A DNA stretch of 64,000 nucleotides from Desulfobacula sp. (GCA_013792075.1 VMSR01000276.1:1-64000), one strand, 5' to 3'; counted from the stretch's first letter, positions 55,455-64,000 are shown. Numbers and translations are program-made. Notes: generated by a model from the sequence alone, not told the origin.

Positions 55455-56879
55455 TTAGAGCCGGATCCGGCATTTGAAAAAATCCCGATGTTCATCCTGG
55501 CGGTGGCTGACATAGAGCAGGGTGCTAACGCTTTCCTTTGCCACCTGCTCCAGAAAATTCAGCACAGCCATTCGGTTTAATTCATCCAGTCCCTGGGTGG
55601 GTTCATCTAAGATCAGCAGCCGGGGCACCTTGATCAGGGCCCGGGCAATGAGAACCAGTCGCTGGTTGGCGTAACCCAGTTGCCGAAAGGGGGTGTGGGC
55701 TTCCCGGGTCAGCCCGGTTCTGGCCAGCCATTTTTCTGCCGCAAGTTCCTCCTGGCGGGTATACTTCTGGTAGAGGCCAATGGAATCAAAGAGGCCGGAG
55801 ATAATGCACTGAAGGGTATTGCCCGGCACATGATAGTTTCGGTGCAGGTCCGGGCTGACAATGCCCATTTGGGATTTAAGTTCCCAGATGGATTCACCCG
55901 TCCCCCGCTGGATGCCGAATATGCGCAAATCGTTTTGATAGCAGGCTGGGTGGTCTCCGGTGATGAGCTGGAGCAGGGTTGATTTTCCGGAACCATTGGG
56001 CCCGGTCACCAGGGTGTGGTCTCCGGTGCAGATTCTAAGATTCAGGCCTGTGAAAATCAGGGTTCCCCCATACCCGGCAGAACCGTCTTTCAGCTGAACC
56101 AATTCCGTTGTGGCCTTGGAAGTTTCAAGTTTCCCGGCCGCTGACCCGTCCGTTCCATGGGGGGTGTCGGCACGTGTTTTGTCCAGAATCAATTCTGCCA
56201 GGGATGCTGTAAAATCCGGATGTCCCTGGAGGGTTTTTTCTTCCAGGGCCGCCATGATATCCGCCCGGGGCCCCATGAGGTCCAGGATGCCATTGGCAAT
56301 CAAGCCCACATGGGTACACCAGTCCGGGATATCGCAGCAATTGTGCACGGTGATCAAAAGCCCGATGCCGTGTTGGTGCAACAGGGCCATGGCCTTGTCC
56401 AGTTCAGCGCAGCTAGGGGAATCCAGGCCTTCATAGGGGGCCTGGATCGCCAGCCAGGAGACGCCTTTGGTGATCTGGGCCAACAGCAGCAGTTTTCTGG
56501 CCTGGCCGCTACTCAGCTGCCGGTATCCTTTGGCCATGGACCCTTCCATGCCAAAGGCGTTGATCAGGTCAGCATGTTTTCCAGGGTTTTCCAGGAAGGA
56601 ACCGGCCAGGGTGCCGGGGTCCATCCTGTCCAGAAAGTCGGTGTCATCTTTTTTCAATTCTTCTTCAAACAGGGCCTGCTGGCGGCCAAAGGAAACAATT
56701 CCCATGTTTTGGGGCGGGTCGATCAATTGGGCTGCGGTGTCCTGGTTTTCACCGGTGAAGAGGGTGAAAAAATCATCAATTCCCGAGCGGTTCGCTCCCA
56801 CAAGACACCAGGCCTCCCCGGGTTTGGCAATAAATTTGTCAATGAAAAGATTTTGCAATCTGGCGTTTATAATTTCCAT
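55455..56879 (-). CDS. ModF-like duplicated ABC ATPase
   Basis: A 474-residue soluble protein with two ABC ATPase halves and no membrane domain, like E. coli ModF. The C-terminal half is complete (Walker A GPNGSGKSTLLQL, then QLGYANQRLVLIARALIK, Walker B LLILDEPTQGLD). The N-terminal half is worn: Walker A reads GANRSGIDD without the Lys, and Walker B is WLAIQAPYEGLD, although LSSGQARKLLL remains. Thus only one half is likely to hydrolyse ATP. ModF's function is unknown (linked to molybdate in E. coli). A start at 56888 is also possible. Converges with the methyltransferase gene. Confidence 0.8.
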   Translation of the reverse strand: MEIINARLQNLFIDKFIAKPGEAWCLVGANRSGIDDFFTLFTGENQDTAAQLIDPPQNMGIVSFGRQQALFEEELKKDDTDFLDRMDPGTLAGSFLENPGKHADLINAFGMEGSMAKGYRQLSSGQARKLLLLAQITKGVSWLAIQAPYEGLDSPSCAELDKAMALLHQHGIGLLITVHNCCDIPDWCTHVGLIANGILDLMGPRADIMAALEEKTLQGHPDFTASLAELILDKTRADTPHGTDGSAAGKLETSKATTELVQLKDGSAGYGGTLIFTGLNLRICTGDHTLVTGPNGSGKSTLLQLITGDHPACYQNDLRIFGIQRGTGESIWELKSQMGIVSPDLHRNYHVPGNTLQCIISGLFDSIGLYQKYTRQEELAAEKWLARTGLTREAHTPFRQLGYANQRLVLIARALIKVPRLLILDEPTQGLDELNRMAVLNFLEQVAKESVSTLLYVSHRQDEHRDFFKCRIRL

Positions 56880-57114
56880 GGCCTGCATTCAAACAGGTTG
56901 GAATTGATTCTGCAAGAAAAACTTGATTGCGATATCATTCAAATTTTGATAAATAATTGAAATACGAACAAGACAGGATGAATGGGATTGCTGGAATACA
57001 AAACCCACGACAGGGTCGTTGCAAGTTGTCTGGGCTTTATAAAAAAAATATTCGACCCAAAGGACACTGGGGCGGACAAAAAAAGGAAGAAGCCTGAGCC
57101 TACCGTCTTTTAAC

Positions 57115-59362
57115 ATGTTGGGTGCTGCCCGTTCAAACAACCAGGTTCACCGTATTTATTTAAACCATTGCCGGGGCGCATGGGTGAGATCCGGTAGCAG
57201 TATTTTCATGTCCCTGATCGCCCTTGGTGTCTACCATATAGGAATCATAAAACAAAACAACCTGCTGGGCAATTCTGCCGCAGTTCTTTTTTTATGTCTT
57301 ATGAATCCGCCGCTGTTGTTATTGCTCAGATACAGCCGAAGCATGGCCTTTACCCATATTGTTTCTTTTTTTGTGACCGTTTGTGAAGTCATTGGTTACA
57401 CGGCCGTGATTTATTTTTTCGGCGGCGTTAAATCCCTGTGGCTGTGCATGATGTATGCGGTTCTGATCAATTATATCGGCCTTGCCGGACCCTGGTGGCG
57501 GCCTTTTGTGGCAGCCAGCCTGTGCTGGATGGTCCTGGCAGGTGCCGTGGCCTTGGAATATGCCGGTGTGATTCCCGGACAGGATCCCGCCGCCCTGCCC
57601 GTCCTGTCCGGAATATACCAGGCGGCCATTGTGGCGGGTGTGGCAGGTTTGTTGTACGTGGTGGCCTTTGTTTCTTCCTACATGGGCGTTTTGCTCCGGA
57701 ACAGAAAAAGATCCCTTGAAGAAAAATCCGTTGCCCTTGAACAGGCTGAAAAAAAAAATACGCAAATCCCGGGACGAGCTGGAAAAGCGGGTTGAAGAAA
57801 GAACGGCTCAGCTGGCCCTGATAAACGAGAACCTGACCCAGGAGATTTCTGAACGTCAAAAAGCTGAAAATGCCCTCAAGGAAAGCGAAGCCAGATACCG
57901 CACCTTGTTCGAAGACAATCCCATTGAAATCATTGTTGTGGATAAGCAGGCCCGTATCACCGAGTATAACCGGTTTGACAACCGTTCCGCCAAGGACGGG
58001 CCCGCTCTTGGGAAGGTTATGTACAAGGAGTATGCTGCTGGGTATACTATTGATATGCACCAGCGATTGACAGAATGCATCCTTCAAAAAAAAATAAGGA
58101 ATTTTCCCGAACAATTTTTTAACAACCAATACCTGGACATAAGGATGGCGCCCCTTGAAGACGGGGCGATTATCACAATGATTGATCAGACAGACAAACG
58201 CCGCCTGAAAACCCAGCTTGTCCGTGCCCAGAAAATGGAAGCCCTAGGGGTTATGGCAGGGGGCATCGCCCATGATTTGAACAATATCTTGTCGGGCATC
58301 GTCACTTATCCGGATTTGATTTTAGAAGACTTGCCCCAGGACAGCCCCTTGAGAAAACCCATAGAAATCATGCAGGAATCCGGGTTGAGCGCCGCCCGGG
58401 TGGTGGCCGACCTGATGACCATTGCCAAAGGCATCGCCAGCCGCAAAGAGCCGATCAACCTGAATACCGCCGTCCGGGACTATGTGAATTCAATTGAATA
58501 CGCCAGCCTTGGCAAAAAATATCCGGAAATAGTTGTTGACACACAATTGGCCCCTGGGCTGGGCAATATCATCGGGTCCGACATCCATTTGAAAAAAGTG
58601 CTGATGAACCTTGTTTCAAATGCCGCCGAGGCCATTGTGGGAAAAGGTCGTATTGTCATTGCCACCATGGGCCGGCACCTGGACAAACCCCTTAGCGGCT
58701 ACGAGGATCTAAACCAGGGGGAATATGCCGAACTTGAGGTGTCGGACAATGGAACGGGCATCCCTCCGGAAAATCTGGACAGAATATTTGAGCCGTTTTT
58801 TACCAAAAAGGTCATGGGGCGGACCGGCACCGGTCTGGGGTTGTCTGTCGTGTGGAATACCGTTCAGGACCATGATGCATATATCACGGTTGGCAGCAGT
58901 GAAAAAGGAAGCCGGTTCAGGCTTTTTTTTCCGGTTACAGAAGAAGCCGTGGAGATTGAAGGCCCCTCCTTTCTTTTGGACGATTATCTGGGAAAGGGTG
59001 AAACGATTTTGGTGGTGGATGATGAAGAGCGGCAAAGGGAGATCGCCTGCGATCTGTTGACCCGGCTTAAGTATCGTGTCCATGCCGTTTCCGGGGGGCA
59101 GGAAGCCATCGCCCATGTAAAAAAACAATCGGTAGATCTGGTTGTCATGGATATGGTTATGCCCAGGGGGCTGAGCGGGTGTGAGACCTATGAACGGATA
59201 CTTGGGATAATTCCCGGGCAAAAAGCCATCATCGTCAGTGGATTCGCCATGGGACAAGAAGTGGAAAAAGCAATTCAGCTGGGGGCGGGCAGGTATATTA
59301 AAAAACCCTACACCCTTATCAAGCTTGCGGCTGCCGTGAAAGATGAACTTAAAGGAGACTGA
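57115..59362 (+). CDS. Membrane hybrid histidine kinase split by a +1-base frameshift
   Basis: Two overlapping frames make one protein. The first (57115-57757) encodes six transmembrane segments and a start of coiled coil ending ALEQAEKK. The second continues RKSRDELEKRVEER, then a PAS domain, HisKA with His in VMAGGIAHDLNN, HATPase (DNGTGIPPENLD, GTGLGLSVVW) and a C-terminal receiver (TILVVDDEERQ, VVMDMVMPRGLSG, IKKPYTL). The shift falls in a run of ten A residues at 57749-57758: removing one A joins the frames and gives about 748 residues. All catalytic motifs are intact, so it is a recent mutation, a sequencing error or a slippage site. The 225 bases upstream hold no gene. Confidence 0.85.
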
Positions 59363-59366
59363 TTCT

Positions 59367-59462
59367 GTGGTGGAAAACACCCCTGGTAAAAAAATTTATG
59401 TGGACGTGGATGATGTGGTGTCCAAAACCACGGATACCTACCTTCACCTACCTTCACGTTAA
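59367..59462 (+). pseudogene. Truncated 5' end of a HAD-like hydrolase gene
   Basis: A GTG-started ORF of 31 codons with AGGAG 10 bases upstream reads KKIYVDVDDVVSKTTDTYL and then stops after LPSR. The DVDDV motif is the nucleophile loop of small HAD phosphatases, whose genes are normally 150-250 codons. The remainder is missing; after it the sequence changes to an integrase region. It follows the kinase gene by 4 bases, so it was the next gene in that operon. I infer it was cut by the integrated element, with the rest expected beyond the element's right end. Confidence 0.7.
59438..59457. repeat. Tandem 10-bp repeat at the element's left edge
   Basis: CTACCTTCAC is repeated directly (59438-59447, 59448-59457), exactly where the HAD-like reading frame ends. 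It is a candidate for part of the attachment-site core (attL). The other end lies outside the window. Confidence 0.45.
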
Positions 59463-59555
59463 TTCACCGAACCTTTTGTATACAAGCTTTCATGGCGTTT
59501 TTCCTGGCCTTTTTTTGTCAAAAAGAATCACATGGTTTCACTTGACATAACGGTA

Positions 59556-59624
59556 TTTTTGACGGTACTATTGACGGTACCTGGCGGTTTATTGGTAAAA
59601 ACATTAAAAAAGTACCGTCAAAAA
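59556..59624. repeat. 14-bp inverted repeat pair with an extra direct copy upstream of the integrase
   Basis: TTTTTGACGGTACT (59556-59569) is matched by the exact reverse complement AGTACCGTCAAAAA (59611-59624); a third copy of TTGACGGTAC lies at 59571-59580 in direct orientation. The cluster ends 27 bases before the integrase start and could be arm-type integrase sites or an operator. Confidence 0.7.
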
Positions 59625-59651
59625 CTTGAAGATGCTTTATAGGAGGGTGGT

Positions 59652-60914
59652 ATGGGCGGTAGGTTGAGTGTGAATATGATCAAGGCCGTTAAATTTGAAG
59701 GACAGCAAGTTAAACTTGCTGATGGGGCCGGGCTGTACCTGCTTGTTCGAAAAGGTGGAAAATATTGGCGTTACGATTATCGGTATTTTGGAAAACGAAA
59801 AACTTTAAGCTTTGGTGTGTTCCCCGAGGTCCCCTTGAAACAGGCCCGAAAAGATCATGAGAAAGCCAGGGCGCTTTTGGCAGATGGTACTGACCCTACC
59901 CAGGAACGAAAAGATCGCAAGATGGCTAAAGAACTTGCGCAGGGGAACGCTTTTAAGTCAGTGGTCGATGAGTGGAAAAAGAGGAGGGGCAAGGACTGGT
60001 CGGCAGAACATCGGCGAGTGATAGTTTGCAGGCTTGAGAACGATATTATACCATATATAGGACATCGGCCCGTTGCAGAGATCTCCGCCCCAGAAATACT
60101 TGCTGTGTGTCGCAGGGTTGAAGCCCGTGGGGCGGTTTCATCGGCCCATCGTGTAAGGGCCATTGTCGGGCAGGTTCTACGGTACGGTGTCGCCTGCGGC
60201 ATGTTACCATTTGATCCCACGCCGGGTTTGGTTGGGGCCTTGGAAACGCATACGGTTAAACATATGGATGCTATCACGGAGCCTGTGGAAATTGGAGAGT
60301 TGTTAAAAGCCCTTGAATTTTGCAAATGTTCAGAAATAACCCGTCTGGCCCTGCGCCTAACTCCATATGTTTTTTTGCGGCCTGGAGAACTCCGGCAGGC
60401 GGAATGGTGCGAGTTTGACCTTGAGGGTCGTTTGTGGCGGATTCCTGCTGAAAAAATGAAAGGCAGGCAAGAACATTTGATTCCGTTATCACGGCAGGCC
60501 ATGACGATAATTATTAGCCTGCGGCCACTGACCGGGCACCGGAGATACTTGTTCCCTGCGAACCGGGCAGAAAAATCGCTGTCCGGTGGAACCGTTCGTG
60601 GAGTACTTAAGCGGGCAGGGTATGGCCCTGGCATCATGACCGCCCATGGTTTTCGGCATATGGCCAGCACTCGTCTTCATGACGCAGGCGTGCCCAGCTA
60701 CCTTGTGGAAAGACAACTGGCGCATAAAGATTCAAACGTGATCCGAGATTCATACAATGCAGCGGAGTATATTGATGATCGAACAACTATGATGCAATAT
60801 TGGTCCGATTGCATAGATGCATATAAAACGGGCTCAACTCCATTGAAATGGAAAGAATACCTTGACGATTTAAAGGCCGATGGGAACGTGGTTCCTTTAA
60901 GGCGGGTGATTTAA
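59652..60914 (+). CDS. P4-type tyrosine recombinase (integrase)
   Basis: A 420-residue integrase. The N-terminal arm-binding domain (DUF4102-like: VKLADGAGLYLLVRKGGKYW, YRYFGKRKTLSFGVFPEVPL) is followed by a core-binding domain and a catalytic domain. The conserved catalytic residues are in FLRPGELRQAEW (Arg), HGFRHMAST (His and Arg), ERQLAH (His) and SYNAAEYID (Tyr nucleophile), all intact. Members integrate satellites and islands, often at tRNA genes; no tRNA is visible at this edge. The start has AGGAGGGTG upstream. Base composition is more AT-rich than the chromosome to its left. Confidence 0.95.
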   Translation: MGGRLSVNMIKAVKFEGQQVKLADGAGLYLLVRKGGKYWRYDYRYFGKRKTLSFGVFPEVPLKQARKDHEKARALLADGTDPTQERKDRKMAKELAQGNAFKSVVDEWKKRRGKDWSAEHRRVIVCRLENDIIPYIGHRPVAEISAPEILAVCRRVEARGAVSSAHRVRAIVGQVLRYGVACGMLPFDPTPGLVGALETHTVKHMDAITEPVEIGELLKALEFCKCSEITRLALRLTPYVFLRPGELRQAEWCEFDLEGRLWRIPAEKMKGRQEHLIPLSRQAMTIIISLRPLTGHRRYLFPANRAEKSLSGGTVRGVLKRAGYGPGIMTAHGFRHMASTRLHDAGVPSYLVERQLAHKDSNVIRDSYNAAEYIDDRTTMMQYWSDCIDAYKTGSTPLKWKEYLDDLKADGNVVPLRRVI

Positions 60915-61035
60915 AATAGCTTATTTTTCCTGGGATAGATTCGGGGTCGCTCCTTGGGTCGAATCGGCGGTAATCCTGAACCGTCTTTCCCAGGGATTCT
61001 ATAATCAGGCCCTATGATCTTGCAGGATAGGTGAA

Positions 61036-62178
61036 ATGGAAAAATCAGATCGGGATTCAGAGAATTCTTCAAAACATGGGAAAAATGGTGTCGGAGATGG
61101 ATCAGCCGAAGATGTTCTTGTGTATATTGGTGAAATTGAGCGTTATCTCCTACTGAGTGGGAGAGAGATTGATTTTTCAAGTGCTGAAATTAAAGAACCA
61201 GAAAAAATAATCGGCTCCATAGAGAATAGAAATAAGGAGTCAAGTAGAAACTACCCCAAAATCACAGACCCTCAAAAGATCATTTTGAAGTTAGAAGAGA
61301 TAAAAAGAGACAATGAGTCCCTTTTAGGAAAAACACCTTACCTCGGGTGGAAGAATGATCTTGGCCTGTTAATACTGTTCGGGTATGAGATTGAAAGGCC
61401 AGATTATGGCAAAATCAAAAGAGATAATTTGATTAGCTTAAAAGATTGTATCTGCATTTTATTGGGAATATCCGATCTTGGCCTCATTGGAACAAAGCAA
61501 TTCGAATTATGGGAATTATCGAATTATGCCCATCCCTTTGGCTATAAGCACCAGCAGATTGTCAGCTATTTAACCAACGAACCAATGATGGTCAATCAAT
61601 ACCCGGTTAGTCAGTCTGCACTTAGATTTATGGAATGGTGGGAGAAAATTATTCTTTTTGTTTGTAATTTCGTAAAAAAAATAATTAATGAAATTGAGGC
61701 TGGTTTTATTGAAGGGTTCGGTTTTAAAGATAATCGAAGCACATTTTTGTCTGACGAAAAAGATGTAATTATAGCTATTCAGACGGAAGAATTTGGATGT
61801 AATTTTAAAACCCTTGATTTCTTAAAGTGGTCTCAAAAAGCAGGGTATGAAATACCCAAAGAATTGTCCTTCAGTGAGAATATCGATAGTATTCCGCAGG
61901 CTGAAAGTCCAGAAGTGGTGACTGACAAAGAACGTGTCGAGCGGTTAATGGGAAAATATACTCGTATCGCGGAAGACTATTGCAAACAAACTAAAGAACA
62001 AGAGGGTCAAGTACCCAGGCAAGAAGATCTCGGGACTTTTCTTGTCAATCAATTGAAAGATAATGACGAATTTTTAGGACAGAGAAGCCGGTTACCCGAT
62101 AAAAAATTTAGAGAACTCTACCGGAGACTTGACGAACAATATAAGCGTGCTATTGGCGGAAAATCAAGAAAAAGGTAA
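61036..62178 (+). CDS. Unrecognised 380-residue protein of the integrated element
   Basis: I do not recognise this protein. It is AT-rich and has strongly charged N- and C-terminal parts with a more hydrophobic middle (FMEWWEKIILFVCNFVKKIINEI, residues about 200-222), which could be one membrane segment or an amphipathic helix. The tail (about 305-380) is rich in Lys, Arg and Glu. No nuclease, helicase, ATPase or helix-turn-helix motif is seen. It stands alone between the integrase and the AlpA-like gene, a common place for cargo such as defence genes in P4-like elements. Start ATG at 61036 with AGG upstream. Confidence 0.75.
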   Translation: MEKSDRDSENSSKHGKNGVGDGSAEDVLVYIGEIERYLLLSGREIDFSSAEIKEPEKIIGSIENRNKESSRNYPKITDPQKIILKLEEIKRDNESLLGKTPYLGWKNDLGLLILFGYEIERPDYGKIKRDNLISLKDCICILLGISDLGLIGTKQFELWELSNYAHPFGYKHQQIVSYLTNEPMMVNQYPVSQSALRFMEWWEKIILFVCNFVKKIINEIEAGFIEGFGFKDNRSTFLSDEKDVIIAIQTEEFGCNFKTLDFLKWSQKAGYEIPKELSFSENIDSIPQAESPEVVTDKERVERLMGKYTRIAEDYCKQTKEQEGQVPRQEDLGTFLVNQLKDNDEFLGQRSRLPDKKFRELYRRLDEQYKRAIGGKSRKR

Positions 62179-62204
62179 AATCAAATATGGTAAAACTCTA
62201 TCGT

Positions 62205-62291
62205 ATTTAAATTTATTTTAGAAAAAAACATTTAAATTCAGTCGTATACAAATACGGTAATATGGTGTTCTTAAATATCATATTACCGTAT
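62205..62291. repeat. AT-rich region with nested repeats before the AlpA-like gene
   Basis: Two ATTTAAAT palindromes (62205-62212, 62230-62237), two TCGTAT copies (62201-62206, 62242-62247), and a perfect 13-base inverted repeat ATACGGTAATATG (62252-62264) / CATATTACCGTAT (62279-62291) with a 14-base loop lie within 90 bases. The last could be a terminator for the upstream gene, an operator, or part of a replication origin for the primase downstream. Confidence 0.65.
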
Positions 62292-62364
62292 CTTTATTTT
62301 AATAAAATCAGTGTGTTATGCTTTTTGATAGATAATGAATATCTAAACAAAAGGAGTAACGCAT

Positions 62365-62640
62365 ATGAAATCAAAATCTATCAGTATAACCCCTCGAATT
62401 CTTCCAATAGAGGCCGAAGAATCAATCAAAGCTTTATTGGAAAAGCTGAAAAAAGAATATCCTTGCGGTGTTCCCAGAAAATATATTGGGAAAGCCACAG
62501 GGGGGATGTATCATCCTCGGACTCAAGCCAACAGAGATTCGCTTGGCAGTGGTATCCCAGGTCGTTTTAAACACCGGGGACAAACAATTTATCCTGTCAA
62601 AGGGATAATATCTGATGTTCGGGCAAATCTCAGCGCTTAA
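62365..62640 (+). CDS. AlpA/excisionase-like DNA-binding protein
   Basis: A 91-residue basic protein. The middle and C-terminus (YIGKATGGMYHPRTQANRDS, then GRFKHRGQTIYPVKGII) resemble small winged-helix excisionase or AlpA-type proteins that carry HPRT.AN.DS and a YPV-like wing. In P4-like elements such proteins activate the integrase or act as directionality factors. AAAGGAG lies 9 bases before the start. Its 3' end overlaps the primase gene by 26 bases. The family call is from motif resemblance only. Confidence 0.6.
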   Translation: MKSKSISITPRILPIEAEESIKALLEKLKKEYPCGVPRKYIGKATGGMYHPRTQANRDSLGSGIPGRFKHRGQTIYPVKGIISDVRANLSA

Positions 62641-64000
62641 GAGATTGGATGAAAAACATCATGCCATCAAACGTCAGCAAGGTTCTTTGCCAAGTCCCGT
62701 CAAACGGGCCTTGCTGATGCCCTCCCAATCAATACCCTTTCATTTCTACTTCAAAAGATCTCTCATTGAAAAGAAATCTGAATGGCGTTATTTGTCATCG
62801 AAAAAGCTCAAAAGTGAAATTCGAGAAATCGAGAAAAAGCTTTTTGAATCGGGTTTTTATGCGGCATATCTTCACTCCCGGATATATTTTACAAAAGTAG
62901 AATTTACCTACTTTTTCCATTTGGATATTGAATCACCTGAAGCGCCTGGCCATTCTGACATTTCTAAAAATATCCAGGCTGCTCAAGAGTTCTTGATTTT
63001 TTTAATGGAAGAAAACCTAACTGAAGGGTTAACAATTTTCTTAACCGGCAACGGTTTTAGATTTTGCTGGCCTTATATAATCCCTCTCAAATACAAAAAA
63101 GCATTTCTTGCCTGGATACAAAAAAACGAATGTATAGATGCTGGTCCTCAAAAAAATAATTCTTTTTTTCGACTCATTGGATATCGCGGGAACCCACGCC
63201 AAGGTAAAGGCAAAGATTGTCATATTCAAAAACTGGACAGCCCCGATGATTTGATGGGGCTGGATAAAGAAAAATATTTGCAATTGACCAAGGGAAAACC
63301 CGATTACAACGAGTGCATGGAATGGTTGGATGGGGATATACTGCCAGACCGTGAAATCCCTCCTGAATGGGAACAGTTTTTTAGGGGTTGGAAAGAATTT
63401 ACTGATTTACAGGGCACTATTTATGGTGAAGAGTCCCTGTCAGATAGCGCCTTGTATGACGTCAGGGAAAAATGGGATCAGATAAACGCCTATCTTGAAT
63501 CACAGGGTATTTTATACCGTGAAAAAATTTCCAATGAGACAAAAACTCTTATTCTTCTAAAGACCTGCCCGATATGTGGGGGTAAAAAAACCGCTTACAT
63601 AACCGAAAGCGGGCGTTTAAAGTGTTGGCATGCTAACTCATGCCGTGCAGGTGCCAGGCATGAGAAAGGCGTTATTCTCGGGCTCCCACCTGTTGAATGG
63701 GTAAAGGACTTTGAAGAGATTGAGGTTGATCTCCCACCAGCGACAGGTAATTTCAGCACCAAAGAAGAGATCCGAGCAATGATTGAGAAGAAGGTTGTAG
63801 AACCAGGTGATAAATTCCTTGGAATAGATCCTGGCGTTGGTAAAACCCATACAACAATCAAGACAATTCTTCCACGTTGTGTTTTAAGGCCCCACGGCAT
63901 GATGAATGTGCTTTACTCAGGCCCGACGCATGATTTAAACAAAGAAGTCTACGAAAATGCTCTTGAATGGGCCAGTCCTGGGACAAATGTTTATCAGGTA
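62615..64000 (+). CDS. Primase-helicase of the integrated element (partial, runs off the window)
   Basis: An open frame of 462 codons from the ATG at 62615 to the end of the window without a stop. The N-terminal part has FFHLDIESPEAPG and IFLTGNGFRFCWPY, which resemble the DxE and glycine-rich motifs of archaeo-eukaryotic-type primases (weak). Residues about 315-345 have CPICGG, then LKCWH and C, a primase-type zinc ribbon. Near residue 405 a Walker A (GIDPGVGKTHTT) starts a helicase or ATPase domain that continues off the window. This fits the replication protein of a P4-like satellite or integrative element. AAAGGG lies 10 bases upstream of the start, and the start overlaps the AlpA-like gene. 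Confidence 0.75.
   Translation, partial: MFGQISALKRLDEKHHAIKRQQGSLPSPVKRALLMPSQSIPFHFYFKRSLIEKKSEWRYLSSKKLKSEIREIEKKLFESGFYAAYLHSRIYFTKVEFTYFFHLDIESPEAPGHSDISKNIQAAQEFLIFLMEENLTEGLTIFLTGNGFRFCWPYIIPLKYKKAFLAWIQKNECIDAGPQKNNSFFRLIGYRGNPRQGKGKDCHIQKLDSPDDLMGLDKEKYLQLTKGKPDYNECMEWLDGDILPDREIPPEWEQFFRGWKEFTDLQGTIYGEESLSDSALYDVREKWDQINAYLESQGILYREKISNETKTLILLKTCPICGGKKTAYITESGRLKCWHANSCRAGARHEKGVILGLPPVEWVKDFEEIEVDLPPATGNFSTKEEIRAMIEKKVVEPGDKFLGIDPGVGKTHTTIKTILPRCVLRPHGMMNVLYSGPTHDLNKEVYENALEWASPGTNVYQV

Noticed and set aside
59463-59651. tRNA gene as attachment site at the left edge of the element
   Set aside because: No acceptor-stem, T-arm or anticodon features were found; the nearest candidate core is the HAD-gene repeat.

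Overview
The window looks like a chromosomal segment of an anaerobic, sulfate-reducing member of the Desulfobacterales (Desulfobacteraceae-like). The evidence is gene content, not a database match: a class I hybrid cluster protein, a tungsten-type aldehyde:ferredoxin oxidoreductase, a QmoC-like membrane iron-sulfur subunit, an MqnD-type menaquinone enzyme, FadN-type beta-oxidation genes and many hybrid histidine kinases. No rRNA, tRNA, CRISPR array or intact insertion sequence was seen.

Layout. 1-99 is a possible 3' end of a gene. 268-3921 (+) is a four-gene operon: an ABC importer (ATPase, permease, NMT1/THI5-like binding protein) plus a PLP aminotransferase. 3955-9140 (-) is a tight operon of a FeeM-like N-acyl amino acid synthase with a PilZ-like tail, a WbpG-type ATP-pyrophosphatase, an acyl-CoA ligase and a thioester/fatty-acyl reductase. 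Next to it lie a decayed acyl-CoA synthetase fragment and a fusion of two CDP-alcohol phosphatidyltransferase domains (9633-10919, -). 11324-14702 (+) is a PilZ-hotdog thioesterase followed by a histidine kinase-receiver-HD-GYP protein. This lipid/c-di-GMP neighbourhood (3955-14702) is the best candidate for an undescribed system.

14734-23842 holds a MATE exporter, hcp with a strong terminator, a YaiI/YqxD protein, a membrane protein with a degenerate GGDEF domain, a receiver-sugar transferase fusion, an HDOD protein and a GAF-PAS histidine kinase. 23909-31635 (-) is a housekeeping operon: mqnD, tilS, ftsH, folP, a YbbR protein, coaX and a TIGR03790-like protein. 31816-36686 carries an AOR, a TetR regulator behind a 50-bp perfect palindrome, a QmoC-like protein and a radical SAM protein; uvrA follows. 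40009-41524 has a GIY-YIG (DUF123) protein and a DUF2804 protein. 41757-45358 (-) is a fadN/fadA-type beta-oxidation operon behind a FadR-like operator. 45679-47450 (+) pairs an alpha/alpha-toroid-like protein with a hexapeptide acyltransferase. 47460-51784 (-) is an oligopeptide-type binding protein overlapping a hybrid kinase. 52039-56879 holds a copper P-type ATPase, a YwbE protein, a methyltransferase and a ModF-like double ABC ATPase. 57115-59362 is a hybrid histidine kinase split by a one-base frameshift in an A10 run.

At about 59440 the chromosome appears to be broken by an integrated element that extends past the right edge. It starts just after a 31-codon stub of a HAD-like gene. It carries a P4-type tyrosine integrase, a 380-aa unknown protein, an AlpA/excisionase-like protein and a primase-helicase (primase-like N-terminus, zinc ribbon, Walker A) that runs off at 64000. 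This is the layout of a P4-like satellite or integrative element.
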